Shown in pieces: positions 23,789 to 30,674 of a DNA stretch of 32,097 nt. Below the pieces are notes generated by a model. It saw only the letters and a list, made by a program, of their open reading frames with translations. It ran no database searches and was not told the DNA's origin. Positions within the stretch are counted from its first letter, which is position 1; the number at the start of each line of letters is the position of its first letter. The stretch comes from Oscillospiraceae bacterium. Lineage in GTDB: Bacteria > Bacillota > Clostridia > Oscillospirales > Oscillospiraceae. Both the position numbers and the translations under genes were made by a program. The stretch is taken from assembly GCA_902799075.1 (NCBI GenBank), contig CADBYZ010000047.1, forward strand, positions 1 to 32,097, in the 5' to 3' direction.

Positions 23789-25273
23789 ATGAACCGCATC
23801 GGCTTTGACAACGAAAAATATTTGAAGCTCCAGTCCCAGAAGATCCGCGACCGCATCAGCAAGTTCGGCGGCAAGCTGTACCTGGAATTCGGCGGCAAGC
23901 TCTTTGACGACTACCACGCCGCCCGCGTGCTGCCGGGCTTCGAGCCGGACAGCAAGGTGCGCATGCTCCTGGAGATGAAGGACGACGCCGAGATCGTCAT
24001 CGCCATCTCCGCCGACGACATCGAGCGCTCCAAGCGCAGAGGCGACCTCGGCATCACCTACGAGGACGACACCCTCCGCCTCATCGACGCCTTCCGCGGC
24101 ATCGGGCTCTACATCGGCTCCGTGGTCATCACCCACTACCGCGGCCAGGCCATCGCCGACGCCTTCCGCAAGCGCCTGGAGGCCCTGGGCGTGCGCACGT
24201 ATCTGCATTACATCATCCCCGACTATCCCGCAAACGTGCCCCTCATCGTCTCCGATGAGGGCTTCGGGAAGAACGACTACATCGAGACCGAGCGCAGCCT
24301 CATCGTCGTGACCGCCCCCGGCCCCGGCAGCGGCAAGATGGCCACCTGCCTAAGCCAGCTCTACCACGAGCACAAGCGCGGCATCGACGCGGGCTATGCC
24401 AAGTTTGAGACCTTCCCGGTCTGGAACCTGCCGCTCAAGCACCCGGTGAACCTGGCCTACGAGGCCGCGACCGCGGACCTCGACGACGTGAACATGATCG
24501 ACCCCTACCACCTTGAGGCCTACGGCGAGACCGCCGTCAACTATAACCGCGACGTGGAGATCTACCCCGTGCTCCAGGCCATTTTTAAATCCATCTACGG
24601 CGAGTGCCCCTACAAGAGCCCCACGGACATGGGCGTGAACATGGTGGGCTTCTGCATCTCGGACGACGAGGTGTGCAGAGAAGCCTCGAAGCAGGAGATC
24701 ATCCGCCGCTGGTACGCCGCCGCCGTCGCCGCCCGCAAGGGTCTCGGCGAGCCGACCGAGATGCGGCAGATCGAACTCATCATGAACTCCCTCGACATCT
24801 CCTCCGCCGACCGCCCGGTGGTCAAGGCGGCACTGGACAAGGCCGAAGCCACCGACGGCCCCGCGGTCGCCATCGAATTAAACGACGGGCGCATCGTCAC
24901 CGGCAAGACCACGTCGCTGCTGGGCGCGTCCTCCGCGGCCCTCATCAACGCGCTGAAGGCCCTCGCGGGCATCGACAAGAAGCTGCCCCTCATCGCCCCC
25001 GGCGTCATCAAGCCCATCCAGCACCTCAAGGTGGAGCACCTGGGCAACCACAACCCCCGCCTGCACACGGACGAGCTTTTGATCGCGCTGACCATCTGCG
25101 CGGTCACAAACCCCATGGCGGACCTCGCCATCGACCAGCTGGCCAAGCTCAAGGGCGCGGAGGCGCACTCCACCGTCATCCTCTCCCATGTGGACGAGGA
25201 CCTCTTCAAAAAGCTCGGCGTCAACATCAGCTTTGAGCCCAGGTATCAGGCGAAGAAGCTGTATCACAAGTGA
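23789..25273 (+). CDS. DUF1846 (UPF0371) family protein
   Basis: A 494-residue protein of the DUF1846 family, conserved cytoplasmic proteins in Firmicutes and Actinobacteria with no established reaction. Family hallmarks are nearly continuous: IGFDNEKYLKLQSQKI, FGGKLYLEFGGKLFDDYHA, VLPGFEPDSK, the glycine-rich TAPGPGSGKMATCLSQ loop near residue 180 (P-loop-like but not a classical Walker A), GYAKFETFPVWNLPLKHPVN and LAYEAATADLDDVNMIDP. The start at 23789 (MNRIGFDN) has GAGTGAGG at good spacing; a TTG 15 nt upstream is unlikely. It is followed, directly after its TGA, by structured element S2 and then xpt. The neighbour hints at a nucleotide link, but this is only inference. Confidence 0.9.
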   Translation: MNRIGFDNEKYLKLQSQKIRDRISKFGGKLYLEFGGKLFDDYHAARVLPGFEPDSKVRMLLEMKDDAEIVIAISADDIERSKRRGDLGITYEDDTLRLIDAFRGIGLYIGSVVITHYRGQAIADAFRKRLEALGVRTYLHYIIPDYPANVPLIVSDEGFGKNDYIETERSLIVVTAPGPGSGKMATCLSQLYHEHKRGIDAGYAKFETFPVWNLPLKHPVNLAYEAATADLDDVNMIDPYHLEAYGETAVNYNRDVEIYPVLQAIFKSIYGECPYKSPTDMGVNMVGFCISDDEVCREASKQEIIRRWYAAAVAARKGLGEPTEMRQIELIMNSLDISSADRPVVKAALDKAEATDGPAVAIELNDGRIVTGKTTSLLGASSAALINALKALAGIDKKLPLIAPGVIKPIQHLKVEHLGNHNPRLHTDELLIALTICAVTNPMADLAIDQLAKLKGAEAHSTVILSHVDEDLFKKLGVNISFEPRYQAKKLYHK

Positions 25274-25415
25274 ATTCGATTGCAAACACGGTTTGCAATC
25301 GAGATACTCGCGCTTATCGCACACGGCGGGCCGTAACACGCCGTGTTTGGTCGGCGCGAGGCCTCACTTAGTTCGGCTCAGGGTGTTTTTGGGGCGGCAA
25401 AGCTGCCCCAAAAAC
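25274..25415 (+). repeat. Structured stop-codon-adjacent element S2
   Basis: It starts at the base after the TGA of the DUF1846 gene. Hairpin 1 is TCGATTGCAAA-CACGG-TTTGCAATCGA (25276-25302). A CTCGCGC/GCGCGAG stem (25307-25313 with 25354-25360) encloses CTTATCGCA, a CACGGCG/CGCCGTG hairpin (25322-25345) and TTTGGTCGG. A strong TTTTTGGGGC/GCCCCAAAAA hairpin with a GGCAAAGCT loop follows (about 25385-25414). S1 has the same order of parts. It makes up most of the xpt leader; it does not resemble a purine riboswitch. Confidence 0.78.
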
Positions 25416-25454
25416 GATTTGAAATCTATACTTCATGTTTACGGAGGAACAACA

Positions 25455-26024
25455 ATGGAGCTTCTGGAGCAGCGCATCCTTTCTGACGGGCAGCTTCTGC
25501 CGGGCGGCATCCTGAAGGTCGACAATTTTCTCAACCATCAGATGGACCCCATGCTTTTGCAGGCCATGGCAAAGGAGTGGCACCGCCTGTTCGAGCATGA
25601 CGGCGTCAACAAGATCCTCACCATCGAGGCTTCCGGCATCGCCCTGGCGATCCTGACGGGGCTGGAGTTTCGGTGCCCGGTGGTCTTCGCCAAAAAGAGC
25701 AAATCCAGCAACATCTCCGATAATCTCTACCGGACCGAAATCCCCTCCTTCACCCACGGCAACACCAACACCGTCATCGTGTCGAAGGACTATCTGCTGC
25801 CCGGTGACCGCGTGCTGATGATCGATGATTTTCTCGCCACGGGCGCTGCACTCGTAGGGCTTAAAGACCTGGTGGAGCAGGCGGGCGCGACGCTCGTCGG
25901 CGCGGGCTGCGCGATCGAGAAGCGCTTTCAGGGCGGCGGCGACGAGCTGCGGGCCGAGGGCGTGCGGGTCGAGTCGCTTGCCCGGATCGTACGGATGGAC
26001 GACAACGGCATCGAGTTTGGCTGA
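25455..26024 (+). CDS. xpt: Xanthine phosphoribosyltransferase
   Basis: A 189-residue type I phosphoribosyltransferase that converts xanthine and PRPP to XMP in purine salvage. It matches the Xpt family along its whole length: MELLEQRILSDGQLLPGGILKVDNFLNHQ, ILTIEASGIALAILTGLEF, VVFAKKSKSSNISDNLYRTEI, FTHGNTNTVIVSKDYLL, then the PRPP-binding loop RVLMIDDFLATGAAL (about residues 115-130) and the C-terminal GAGCAIEKRFQGGGDELR. The ATG has ACGGAGGAAC upstream. Its leader contains element S2 and not the guanine riboswitch that often precedes xpt; that riboswitch is found instead in front of the next operon. Confidence 0.95.
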   Translation: MELLEQRILSDGQLLPGGILKVDNFLNHQMDPMLLQAMAKEWHRLFEHDGVNKILTIEASGIALAILTGLEFRCPVVFAKKSKSSNISDNLYRTEIPSFTHGNTNTVIVSKDYLLPGDRVLMIDDFLATGAALVGLKDLVEQAGATLVGAGCAIEKRFQGGGDELRAEGVRVESLARIVRMDDNGIEFG

Positions 26025-26054
26025 AAAACGCTTCAAAACCTTGAACCTCTTGCG

Positions 26055-26076
26055 CCGCAAGGCTTTGCGGGTTTTT
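26055..26076 (+). terminator. Intrinsic terminator of xpt
   Basis: CCGCAA-GGCT-TTGCGG followed by GTTTTT, about 30 nt after the xpt stop codon. Confidence 0.75.
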
Positions 26077-26150
26077 CCAGAAAAGGGTAATTTGTGCATC
26101 TTCGCCAAATTTTGCTTTGCAATTCTGGCCAGTTCTTACAAGAAATACAG

Positions 26151-26179
26151 TTGACTTTTGCCGAAAAGCCTGTTATTTT
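26151..26179 (+). promoter_or_regulatory. Promoter of the BMP nucleoside transporter operon
   Basis: TTGACT (26151-26156) and TATTTT (26174-26179) with a 17-nt spacer. The predicted start lies about 25-30 nt ahead of the guanine riboswitch aptamer, as expected for a riboswitch leader. Confidence 0.7.
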
Positions 26180-26213
26180 ATAGACATCCTGCGCGTGACA
26201 ATTGAATACCGTC

Positions 26214-26280
26214 TCGATATATAGCAAATGATATGGATTTGAAGTTTCTACCCGGACGCCGTAAATGACCGGACTATCGA
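26214..26280 (+). promoter_or_regulatory. Guanine-class purine riboswitch aptamer
   Basis: All purine-riboswitch parts are readable. P1 is TCGATA/TATCGA (26214-26219 and 26275-26280). P2 with its loop is CAAATGATATGGATTTGAAG, J2/3 is TTTCTAC, and P3 is CCGG..CCGG around the conserved L3 GCCGTAAATG. The specificity base in J3/1 (ACTAT) is C, as in guanine/hypoxanthine-sensing members; adenine sensors have T there. J2/3 is the normal purine form, which argues against the 2'-deoxyguanosine variants. A terminator follows at 26329-26366, so ligand binding should switch off the downstream BMP-ABC transporter genes. Confidence 0.92.
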
Positions 26281-26328
26281 AGTATCCATCAGGGGCGAGC
26301 GATCGATCCCTTTTGGTATATATGCATT

Positions 26329-26366
26329 GGTACCGGGCGCCGATCGTCCGCGCCAGTGCCTTTTTT
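26329..26366 (+). terminator. Riboswitch-controlled intrinsic terminator
   Basis: GGTACCGGGCGC pairs with GCGCCAGTGCC around a CGATCGTCC loop, with one wobble and a mismatch, and TTTTTT follows. It lies about 50 nt after the aptamer and about 95 nt before the first gene. The CGATCG in the loop could alternatively pair with CGATCG near 26300, a possible antiterminator contact. Confidence 0.75.
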
Positions 26367-26460
26367 ATCCCCGCACCGACGCTGCCATGAAAGGATATGT
26401 GTGCTCTTTTCATGGCGGCGCCGCACCCCAAATCATTTTATTATTACAAGGAGAACGAAC

Positions 26461-27645
26461 ATGAAAAAGATCTTTTCTCTGCTCCTCGCTCTGACCATGA
26501 TCTTTGCTCTCGCCGCTGTCTCCGCCCCCGCCGCCTCTGCCGAGACGACCGTCAAGGCGGGCTTCATTTTCCTGCACGACGAGAATTCCACCTATGACCT
26601 CAACTTCATCAACGCGGCCAAGGAAGCCTGCGAGAAGCTGGGCGTCGAGTACCTGTTCAAGACCGGCATCCCCGAGGGTCAGGAATGCGCTGACGCCGCC
26701 GAGGAGCTCATCGACGAAGGCTGCAACTTCATCTTTGCCGACTCCTTCGGCCACGAGCCCTTCCTGCTCCAGGTCGCCAAGGAATACCCCGAGGTCCAGT
26801 TCTGCCACGCCACCGGCACCCAGGCCCACACCGCGGGTCTTGACAACTACCACAACGGCTTTGCCTCCATCTACGAAGGCCGCTTCCTCGGCGGTGTCGC
26901 CGCGGGCCTGAAGCTCAACGAGATGATCGAGGCCGGCACCATCACCCCCGAGCAGGCCAAGGTCGGCTATGTCGGCGCTTTCCCCTATGCCGAAGTGAAG
27001 TCCGGCTACACCTCCTTCTTCCTCGGCGTCCGCTACATCTGCCCCTCCGCCACCATGGAGGTCACCTTCACCAACTCCTGGTATGACCCCACCCTTGAGA
27101 AGGAAGGCGCCACCAAGCTCATCAACAACGGCTGCGTCCTGATCTCCGAGCATGCCGACTCCATGGGCGCTCCCACCGAGTGCGAGGCCAACAATGTCCC
27201 CTTCGTGTTCTACAACGGCTCCGCCGCTGACGCCTGCCCCAACACCTTCATCGTCGCCTCCCGCATCGACTGGGCTCCCTATATGGAGCACGCCATGACC
27301 TGCACCGCCAACGGCGAGGCCATTGAGGCCGACTGGACCGGCACCCTGGCCACCGGCTCCGTCAAGATGACCGAAATCAACGAGGCCGCTGCCGCTGCCG
27401 GCACCGCCGAGAAGCTTCAGGAAGTTGAGGCCAAGCTTGCCTCCGGCGAGCTCAAGGTCTTCGATACCGCCACCTGGACCGTCGGCGGTCAGACCCTCAC
27501 CGAGTACCTGGCCGACGTCGACGACATGGGCGACTTCCAGCCCGAGACCAACGTCATTGCCGACGGTTACTTCCACGAGTCCGAGTACCGCTCCGCGCCG
27601 TACTTCGACATCGACATCGACGGCATCACCAACATCGACGCGTAA
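26461..27645 (+). CDS. BMP-family nucleoside-binding protein of an ABC transporter
   Basis: A 394-residue periplasmic-binding-type protein of the BMP (basic membrane protein)/PnrA family, which binds purine nucleosides for uptake. The signal peptide MKKIFSLLLALTMIFALAAV continues to a type-I-like ASA|E cleavage site near residue 27; no lipobox Cys is present, unlike most Gram-positive binding proteins. BMP features are VKAGFIFLHDENSTYDLNFINAA, CNFIFADSFGHEPFLLQVAKEYPEVQFCHATG, VGYVGAFPYAEVKSGYTSFFLGVR and VTFTNSWYDPTLEKEGATKLI. AAGGAG precedes the ATG. It is first in an operon controlled by a guanine riboswitch, which supports guanine- or hypoxanthine-nucleoside uptake. A hairpin after it may keep its expression higher than that of the other subunits. 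Confidence 0.93.
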   Translation: MKKIFSLLLALTMIFALAAVSAPAASAETTVKAGFIFLHDENSTYDLNFINAAKEACEKLGVEYLFKTGIPEGQECADAAEELIDEGCNFIFADSFGHEPFLLQVAKEYPEVQFCHATGTQAHTAGLDNYHNGFASIYEGRFLGGVAAGLKLNEMIEAGTITPEQAKVGYVGAFPYAEVKSGYTSFFLGVRYICPSATMEVTFTNSWYDPTLEKEGATKLINNGCVLISEHADSMGAPTECEANNVPFVFYNGSAADACPNTFIVASRIDWAPYMEHAMTCTANGEAIEADWTGTLATGSVKMTEINEAAAAAGTAEKLQEVEAKLASGELKVFDTATWTVGGQTLTEYLADVDDMGDFQPETNVIADGYFHESEYRSAPYFDIDIDGITNIDA

Positions 27646-27668
27646 GTACATCCTATCCTCTCATATGG

Positions 27669-27694
27669 GAACTCCCGGCCTCGGTCGGGAGTTC
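27669..27694 (+). terminator. Hairpin between binding protein and ATPase genes
   Basis: GAACTCCCG/CGGGAGTTC stem with an 8-nt loop, not followed by a T-run. Likely an mRNA-stabilising or partial-termination hairpin that separates binding-protein from ATPase/permease expression, as is common in ABC operons. Confidence 0.6.
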
Positions 27695-27708
27695 TCAACA
27701 CTTTATAA

Positions 27709-28031
27709 AGTGAAAAGTGGAAAGTGAAAAGTGAAGATATGGGTTATAGTGCAGCACACGAACAAAGCTTTCGGTTTGCCGTTCGGATTGTTCGATTATA
27801 TCAGTATCTGGAAGATAAGAACGAATATGTCTTGTCTAAACAGATTCTGAGAAGCGGCACAAGCATCGGCGCAAATCTTGCAGAGGCAAAGGCCGCAATC
27901 AGCCGCAAGGACTTTCAGGCAAAGGTCTACATTGCACTGAAAGAATGTGCAGAAACCTCTCCGCCACCACAAGAACCCTGAGCAGAAAAGAGACAATATA
28001 ACTTCACTTTCCACTTTCCACTTTTCACTTT
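27709..28031 (+). repeat. Heptamer-arm element G with truncated IVP gene
   Basis: The left arm is AGTGAAA, AGTGGAA, AGTGAAA, AGTGAAG; the right arm is CTTCACTTTCCACTTTCCACTTTTCACTTT. The arms are complementary. It enters with GAAGATATGG and exits with GACAATATAACTTC, matching the borders of elements B and C. The cargo is a shortened relative of the IVP gene of element C. It is inserted inside the transporter operon, between the binding-protein and ATPase genes, and ends 5 nt before the ATPase ribosome-binding site. Confidence 0.82.
27739..27981 (+). pseudogene. Truncated four-helix-bundle (IVP family) gene
   Basis: The 80-residue frame MGYSAAHEQSFRFAVRIVRL.. matches the IVP at 7802 through helices 1-3 (LSKQILRSGTSIGANLAEA, ISRKDFQAKVYIALKECAET). 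After that it runs into SPPPQEP and a stop, where a relative would continue with LYWLEL and the fourth helix. The last helix is therefore missing, most simply by an internal deletion. A GTG start 15 nt upstream is also in frame but lies in the repeat arm. Roughly two thirds of the shared residues are identical to the first copy. A truncated but still functional product cannot be excluded. Confidence 0.78.
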
Positions 28032-28048
28032 CTCCAAAGGAGTACACT

Positions 28049-29578
28049 ATGGACAATAAGATCGCCGCTGTTACCATGCGCAATATCACCAAGCGCTTCG
28101 GGCCGACGCTTGCCAACGACAAGGTCTGGCTCAATATCTACCGGGGCGAGATCCTTGCCCTGCTGGGCGAGAACGGCTCCGGCAAGACGACGCTCATGAA
28201 CATGCTCTCCGGCATCTATTTCCCCGACGAGGGCGAGATCGCCATCGACGGAAAGCCCGTCGTCATCCGTTCGCCCAAGGACGCCTTCGCCCTCGGCATC
28301 GGCATGATCCACCAGCACTTTAAGCTCGTGGACGTGCTGACGGCGGCGGAGAACATCGTGCTGGGCCTGCCGGGAAAACTGGACTTGAAGGCTGCCTCCA
28401 AAAAAATCAAGGAGATCTGCGACACCTACGGCTTCGAGGTGGACCCCGACCAGAAGATCTACGACATGTCGGTGAGCCAGAAGCAGACCGTGGAGATCGT
28501 GAAGGTCCTCTACCGCGGGGCGGATATCCTCATCCTCGACGAGCCCACGGCGGTGCTGACCCCGCAGGAGACCGACAAGCTCTTCGCCGTGCTGCGCAAC
28601 ATGCGCGACGACGGCAAGGCCATCGTCATCATCACCCACAAGATGCACGAGGTGGAGTCCCTGTCCGACCGCGTCGCTATCCTCCGCCACGGGCAGTTCA
28701 TCGGCGACATGCCGACCAAGACCACCAACGCCCAGGAGATGACCAACATGATGGTGGGCCACCCGGTCACGCTGAACATCGACCGGCCCGAGCCCGTAGA
28801 CCCTCATCCCCGCATTGAGGTCAAAGACCTTACCGTGCGTGACATTGAGGGGACCGTCAAGCTTGACCACGTGAGCTTCACCGCAAACTCCGGCGAGATC
28901 CTCGGCATCGCGGGCATCTCCGGCAGCGGGCAGAAGGAGCTGCTGGAGGCCATCGCCGGTTTGCAGCCGGTGGAGTCCGGCAGCATCGAATATGTCGACG
29001 ACAGCGGCAAGCGCGAGCAGCTGATCGGCAAGGACCCCTTCGCCATCCAGGAGATGGGCGTGGCCCTGTCCTTTGTACCGGAGGACCGCCTGGGCATGGG
29101 TCTGGTCGCGAACATGGACCTCGGCAACAACATGATGCTCCGCTCCTACCGCAAGGGCCGCGGCGTCTTTACCAACCGCAAGGCACCCTACAAGCTGGCC
29201 CACCAGATGGTGGACTTTCTGGAGATCTCCACCCCCAGTGTTGAGACGCCGGTCAGAAGGCTCTCCGGCGGCAATGTGCAGAAGGTGCTGGTGGGCCGCG
29301 AGATCGCCAACGCCCCCTCTGTCCTGCTGACCGCCTACGCCGTGCGCGGCCTGGACATCAACTCCTCGTACCTCATCTATGACACCATCAACAGCCAGAA
29401 GATGCGCGGCGTCGCCGTCATCTACGTGGGCGAGGACCTGGACGTGCTGCTGGAGCTTTCGGACCGCATCCTGGTGCTCTGCGGCGGCAGGGTCTCCGGC
29501 ATCGTGCCGGGCCGCGGCGCGAAGAAGCGCGAGGTCGGCATGATGATGACAAAGCTCGGAGGAGAAGCCGATGAATAA
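28049..29578 (+). CDS. Nucleoside ABC transporter, fused double ATPase (NupO/YufO-like)
   Basis: A 509-residue protein with two tandem ABC domains, typical of BMP-type and sugar-type (RbsA-like) importers. Domain 1 has Walker A GENGSGKTT (about residues 40-48), signature MSVSQKQTVEI (about 140) and Walker B ILILDEPTAVLTP. Domain 2 has the usual degenerate Walker A GISGSGQKELLEAI (about 288), signature LSGGNVQKVLVGREIA (about 405) and LLTAYAVRGLDI in place of the more common QPTRGLD, so its hydrolytic site may be weak. AAAGGAG lies 6 nt upstream of the ATG. The gene overlaps the first permease by 8 nt. It follows element G. Confidence 0.93.
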   Translation: MDNKIAAVTMRNITKRFGPTLANDKVWLNIYRGEILALLGENGSGKTTLMNMLSGIYFPDEGEIAIDGKPVVIRSPKDAFALGIGMIHQHFKLVDVLTAAENIVLGLPGKLDLKAASKKIKEICDTYGFEVDPDQKIYDMSVSQKQTVEIVKVLYRGADILILDEPTAVLTPQETDKLFAVLRNMRDDGKAIVIITHKMHEVESLSDRVAILRHGQFIGDMPTKTTNAQEMTNMMVGHPVTLNIDRPEPVDPHPRIEVKDLTVRDIEGTVKLDHVSFTANSGEILGIAGISGSGQKELLEAIAGLQPVESGSIEYVDDSGKREQLIGKDPFAIQEMGVALSFVPEDRLGMGLVANMDLGNNMMLRSYRKGRGVFTNRKAPYKLAHQMVDFLEISTPSVETPVRRLSGGNVQKVLVGREIANAPSVLLTAYAVRGLDINSSYLIYDTINSQKMRGVAVIYVGEDLDVLLELSDRILVLCGGRVSGIVPGRGAKKREVGMMMTKLGGEADE

Positions 29579-30671
29579 CAAAACCAAAACACCGCTGTTC
29601 CACGTCTCCAGACGGGCGGCGCTGCCCTGGTACAAGACCTGGGCTATCCGAGGCGCGGCGCTGCTGCTGGCCCTGGTGCTCAGCGGCATCATCACAAGCC
29701 TTGTCACCGGCGAGGACCCCTTCGCCGTCTACGGGGCCATCTGGAAGGGCTCCTTCGGCACCACGAGAAAGTTCTGGGTGCTGATGCAGAATATCGCGAT
29801 GCTGCTGTGCGTGTCGTTGGCTGTGACGCCCGCCTTCCGCATGCGCTGCTGGAACCTTGGGGCCGAGGGTCAGGCGCTCATCGGGGGCCTGGCGTCCGCG
29901 GCCTGCATGATCACGCTTGCGGACAAGCTCCCCAACTGGGCGGTCATCCTCTGCATGATCGTGACCAGCCTCCTGGCAGGCGCGATCTGGGCCGGCATCC
30001 CCGCCTTCTTCAAGGCGCGCTTCAACACCAACGAGACTCTTTTCACCCTCATGATGAACTATGTCGCCACCCAGCTTGTGGCCTACTACTGCGTCGTGTG
30101 GGAGAGCCCCAAGGGCTCCGGCACCATCGGCATCATCAACCCCAAGACCCAGATCGGCTGGCTGCCCCAGTTTCCGAGCCAGAAGTACCTGATGAACGTG
30201 GTGGTCGTCGCTGTCGTCTGCGTGCTGGTGTACATCTATCTCAACTACTCCAAGCACGGCTATGAGATCGCCGTCGTGGGTGAATCCGAGCGCACCGCAA
30301 GATACGTCGGCATCAAGGTCGAAAAGGTCATCATCCGCACCATGCTTCTCTCCGGCGCGATCTGCGGCCTTGCGGGGCTGCTGCTTGTTGGCAGCACCAA
30401 CCACACCCTCACCACCACCATCGTCGACGGGCGCGGCTTCACGGCGGTCATGGTCTCCTGGCTTGCCAAGTTCAACCCCATCTGGATGATTCTGACAAGC
30501 TTCCTGCTGGTCATCCTCGGCCGCGGCGCAGGCGAGATCGCCACCAAGTTCGGCCTCAACCGCAGCTTCGGCGACATCCTCACCGGCATCATCCTCTTCT
30601 GCATCATCGGCAGCGAGTTCTTCATCAACTACGAAATCAAGCTCACCCGCGGCGCGGGGAAGGAGGGTTAA
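29571..30671 (+). CDS. Nucleoside ABC transporter permease (NupP/YufP-like)
   Basis: A 366-residue permease of the BPD_transp_2 (branched-chain-type) family, first of two membrane subunits of the guanine-riboswitch operon. About nine to ten membrane segments are visible, beginning with IRGAALLLALVLSGIITSLV. Family features include FRMRCWNLGAEGQALIGGL, FNTNETLFTLMMNYVA, the cytoplasmic-loop signature YEIAVVGESERTARYVGI (the EAA-like coupling region, about residues 228-246) and GRGFTAVMVSWLAKFNP. The start codon lies inside the ATPase gene (8-nt overlap), indicating translational coupling. The next permease starts 3 nt after its stop. Confidence 0.93.
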   Translation: MNNKTKTPLFHVSRRAALPWYKTWAIRGAALLLALVLSGIITSLVTGEDPFAVYGAIWKGSFGTTRKFWVLMQNIAMLLCVSLAVTPAFRMRCWNLGAEGQALIGGLASAACMITLADKLPNWAVILCMIVTSLLAGAIWAGIPAFFKARFNTNETLFTLMMNYVATQLVAYYCVVWESPKGSGTIGIINPKTQIGWLPQFPSQKYLMNVVVVAVVCVLVYIYLNYSKHGYEIAVVGESERTARYVGIKVEKVIIRTMLLSGAICGLAGLLLVGSTNHTLTTTIVDGRGFTAVMVSWLAKFNPIWMILTSFLLVILGRGAGEIATKFGLNRSFGDILTGIILFCIIGSEFFINYEIKLTRGAGKEG

Positions 30672-30674
30672 GCC

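Noticed and set aside
25274-25454. Purine riboswitch ahead of xpt
   Set aside because: None of the TATGG, TTTCTAC or CCGTAAA aptamer blocks is present; the structure is the S2 element, which also occurs before cdd.
26033-26431. 132-codon minus-strand ORF in the transporter leader
   Set aside because: It runs antisense through the promoter, guanine riboswitch and terminator, which explain the sequence better.
26410-27651. 413-codon open frame antisense to the BMP protein gene
   Set aside because: Gly/Val/Leu-rich reverse-frame artefact without motifs.
28025-29707. 560-codon open frame antisense to the transporter ATPase
   Set aside because: Shadow frame with repetitive His/Asp/Val content; the sense strand holds clear ABC motifs and overlaps its neighbour as an operon member.
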